A model generated the notes under the pieces. It was not told where the DNA came from and made no database searches. It saw nothing but the letters and a program-made list of their open reading frames with translations. A DNA stretch of 61,021 nt from Intrasporangium chromatireducens Q5-1 (GTDB lineage: Bacteria > Actinomycetota > Actinomycetes > Actinomycetales > Dermatophilaceae), in the NCBI RefSeq assembly GCF_000576575.1, contig NZ_AWQS01000005.1, positions 1 to 61,021 on the forward strand, given 5' to 3'. Position numbers and translations under genes: made by a program. Shown in pieces: positions 60,690-61,021 of the stretch (positions are counted from its first letter, which is position 1; each line of letters starts with the position of its first letter).

Positions 60690-61021
60690 ATGACGAGCAC
60701 GAACACCCCGATCCGTGCCGGGCGCAGGTCCGGCACGGGTGGCGGGCGTCCCCAGCCGGAGCTGCCACGGCTCGGGTTCGTCGGCTGGCTGCGCTGGGCT
60801 TGGCGGCAGCTGACCAGCATGCGCACGGCGCTGTTCCTGCTGCTGCTCGTCTCGGTCGCTGCGGTGCCTGGGTCGATCTTCCCGCAGCGCAACATCGATG
60901 CCGGCCGGGTCGCCGACTACCTCGCCCAGCACAAGTCGAGCGGTCCGTGGCTCGACCGGTTCGGCTTCTTCGACGTCTACGCGTCGCCGTGGTTCTCGGC
61001 GATCTACCTGCTGCTGTTCGT
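60690..61021 (+). CDS. resB: ResB/Ccs1 cytochrome c biogenesis protein, N-terminal part (partial)
   Basis: The ATG follows the ccdA stop directly. The 110 residues in the window show a Pro/Arg-rich leader, WAWRQLTSMRTALFLLLLVS (first helix with the family pattern L-T-S-M-R-T-A-L) and VPGSIFPQRNID, then FFDVYASPWFSAIYLLLF, all typical of ResB. It continues beyond the window. Confidence 0.9.
   Translation, partial: MTSTNTPIRAGRRSGTGGGRPQPELPRLGFVGWLRWAWRQLTSMRTALFLLLLVSVAAVPGSIFPQRNIDAGRVADYLAQHKSSGPWLDRFGFFDVYASPWFSAIYLLLF

Noticed and set aside
59292-60932. 546-codon minus-strand frame
   Set aside because: It is antisense to the TlpA-like, ccdA and resB genes, and its composition (Arg/Gln/His/Pro) has no domain.

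Overview
The window is high-GC, densely coded DNA of an actinomycete, most likely a Micrococcales-type organism. The evidence is strong G/C third-position bias, many GTG starts and ATGA/GTGA overlaps, an actinobacterial pspA-pspAA-htpX-pspAB cluster, and an actinobacterial-style c-di-AMP riboswitch in front of a CHAP hydrolase. Species cannot be named from the sequence. Ordinary chromosome shows at the edges: the 3' end of a nuoN-like gene on the left, and a TlpA-like thioredoxin, ccdA and the start of resB on the right. Almost everything between is an accessory metal-resistance region dominated by copper functions.

Layout. 0.3-2.2 kb: a redoxin/CcdA/glutaredoxin thiol relay. 2.5-4.9 kb: a dead multicopper-oxidase tail, a beta-propeller lipoprotein, a Cys-rich copper-storage protein and a DUF305 protein. 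5.2-8.1 kb: a broken YVTN propeller, a VTT-type membrane protein and a Ni/Co permease behind a promoter whose spacer is a perfect palindrome. 8.5-9.7 kb: CHAP hydrolase with riboswitch and terminator. 10.2-15.0 kb: an IS256 remnant, a DUF305 lipoprotein and a MacB-like ABC exporter whose ATPase carries a YHS metal-binding tail. 15.1-23.0 kb (minus strand): an IS481 remnant, a broken AAA ATPase with an unknown partner, an EamA exporter, csoR, a cupredoxin-CopA-YHS ATPase split by a homopolymer frameshift, an anti-sigma-like protein, an Lgt paralogue and a His-rich membrane protein. 23.3-31.7 kb: a monooxygenase-like protein, then a minus-strand operon of type II GAPDH, a CPD-motif P-type ATPase and a HAD-GH65 enzyme, then a membrane protein and a CopZ-like chaperone. 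32.1-34.1 kb: a nitrilase-Nudix fusion. 34.2-39.6 kb: a SHOCT protein, the Psp cluster, an AarF/UbiB kinase and small membrane proteins. 39.7-45.9 kb: a first two-component system, SHOCT, multicopper oxidase and a cytochrome b module. 46.0-50.8 kb: an IS21 remnant, a second Lgt paralogue, a decayed DUF305 gene and small membrane proteins. 51.0-57.9 kb: a second two-component system, an M23 peptidase, Lnt, a broken membrane protein and a methyltransferase. 58.4-61.0 kb: DUF3105 protein and cytochrome c biogenesis genes.

The unifying signal is a direct-repeat box, TGAAGNTTN-NN-TGAAGNTTN with an 11-base period, seen about 13 times. It closely resembles the tandem repeat reported for CopR of Corynebacterium glutamicum. 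In every good case the TGAAG strand is opposite to the coding strand of the gene it precedes, 35 to 190 bases ahead of the start. The boxes therefore predict one copper regulon, probably read by one or both of the paralogous two-component systems. It would combine copper export and oxidation with less expected members: an archaeal-type GAPDH, a nitrilase-Nudix fusion, a cytochrome b module and lipoprotein-maturation enzymes.

Many genes carry single-base frameshifts. Some look like real decay (IS remnants, DUF305 copy, multicopper-oxidase tail). Others, such as the copA break in a run of seven G, could be sequence errors.
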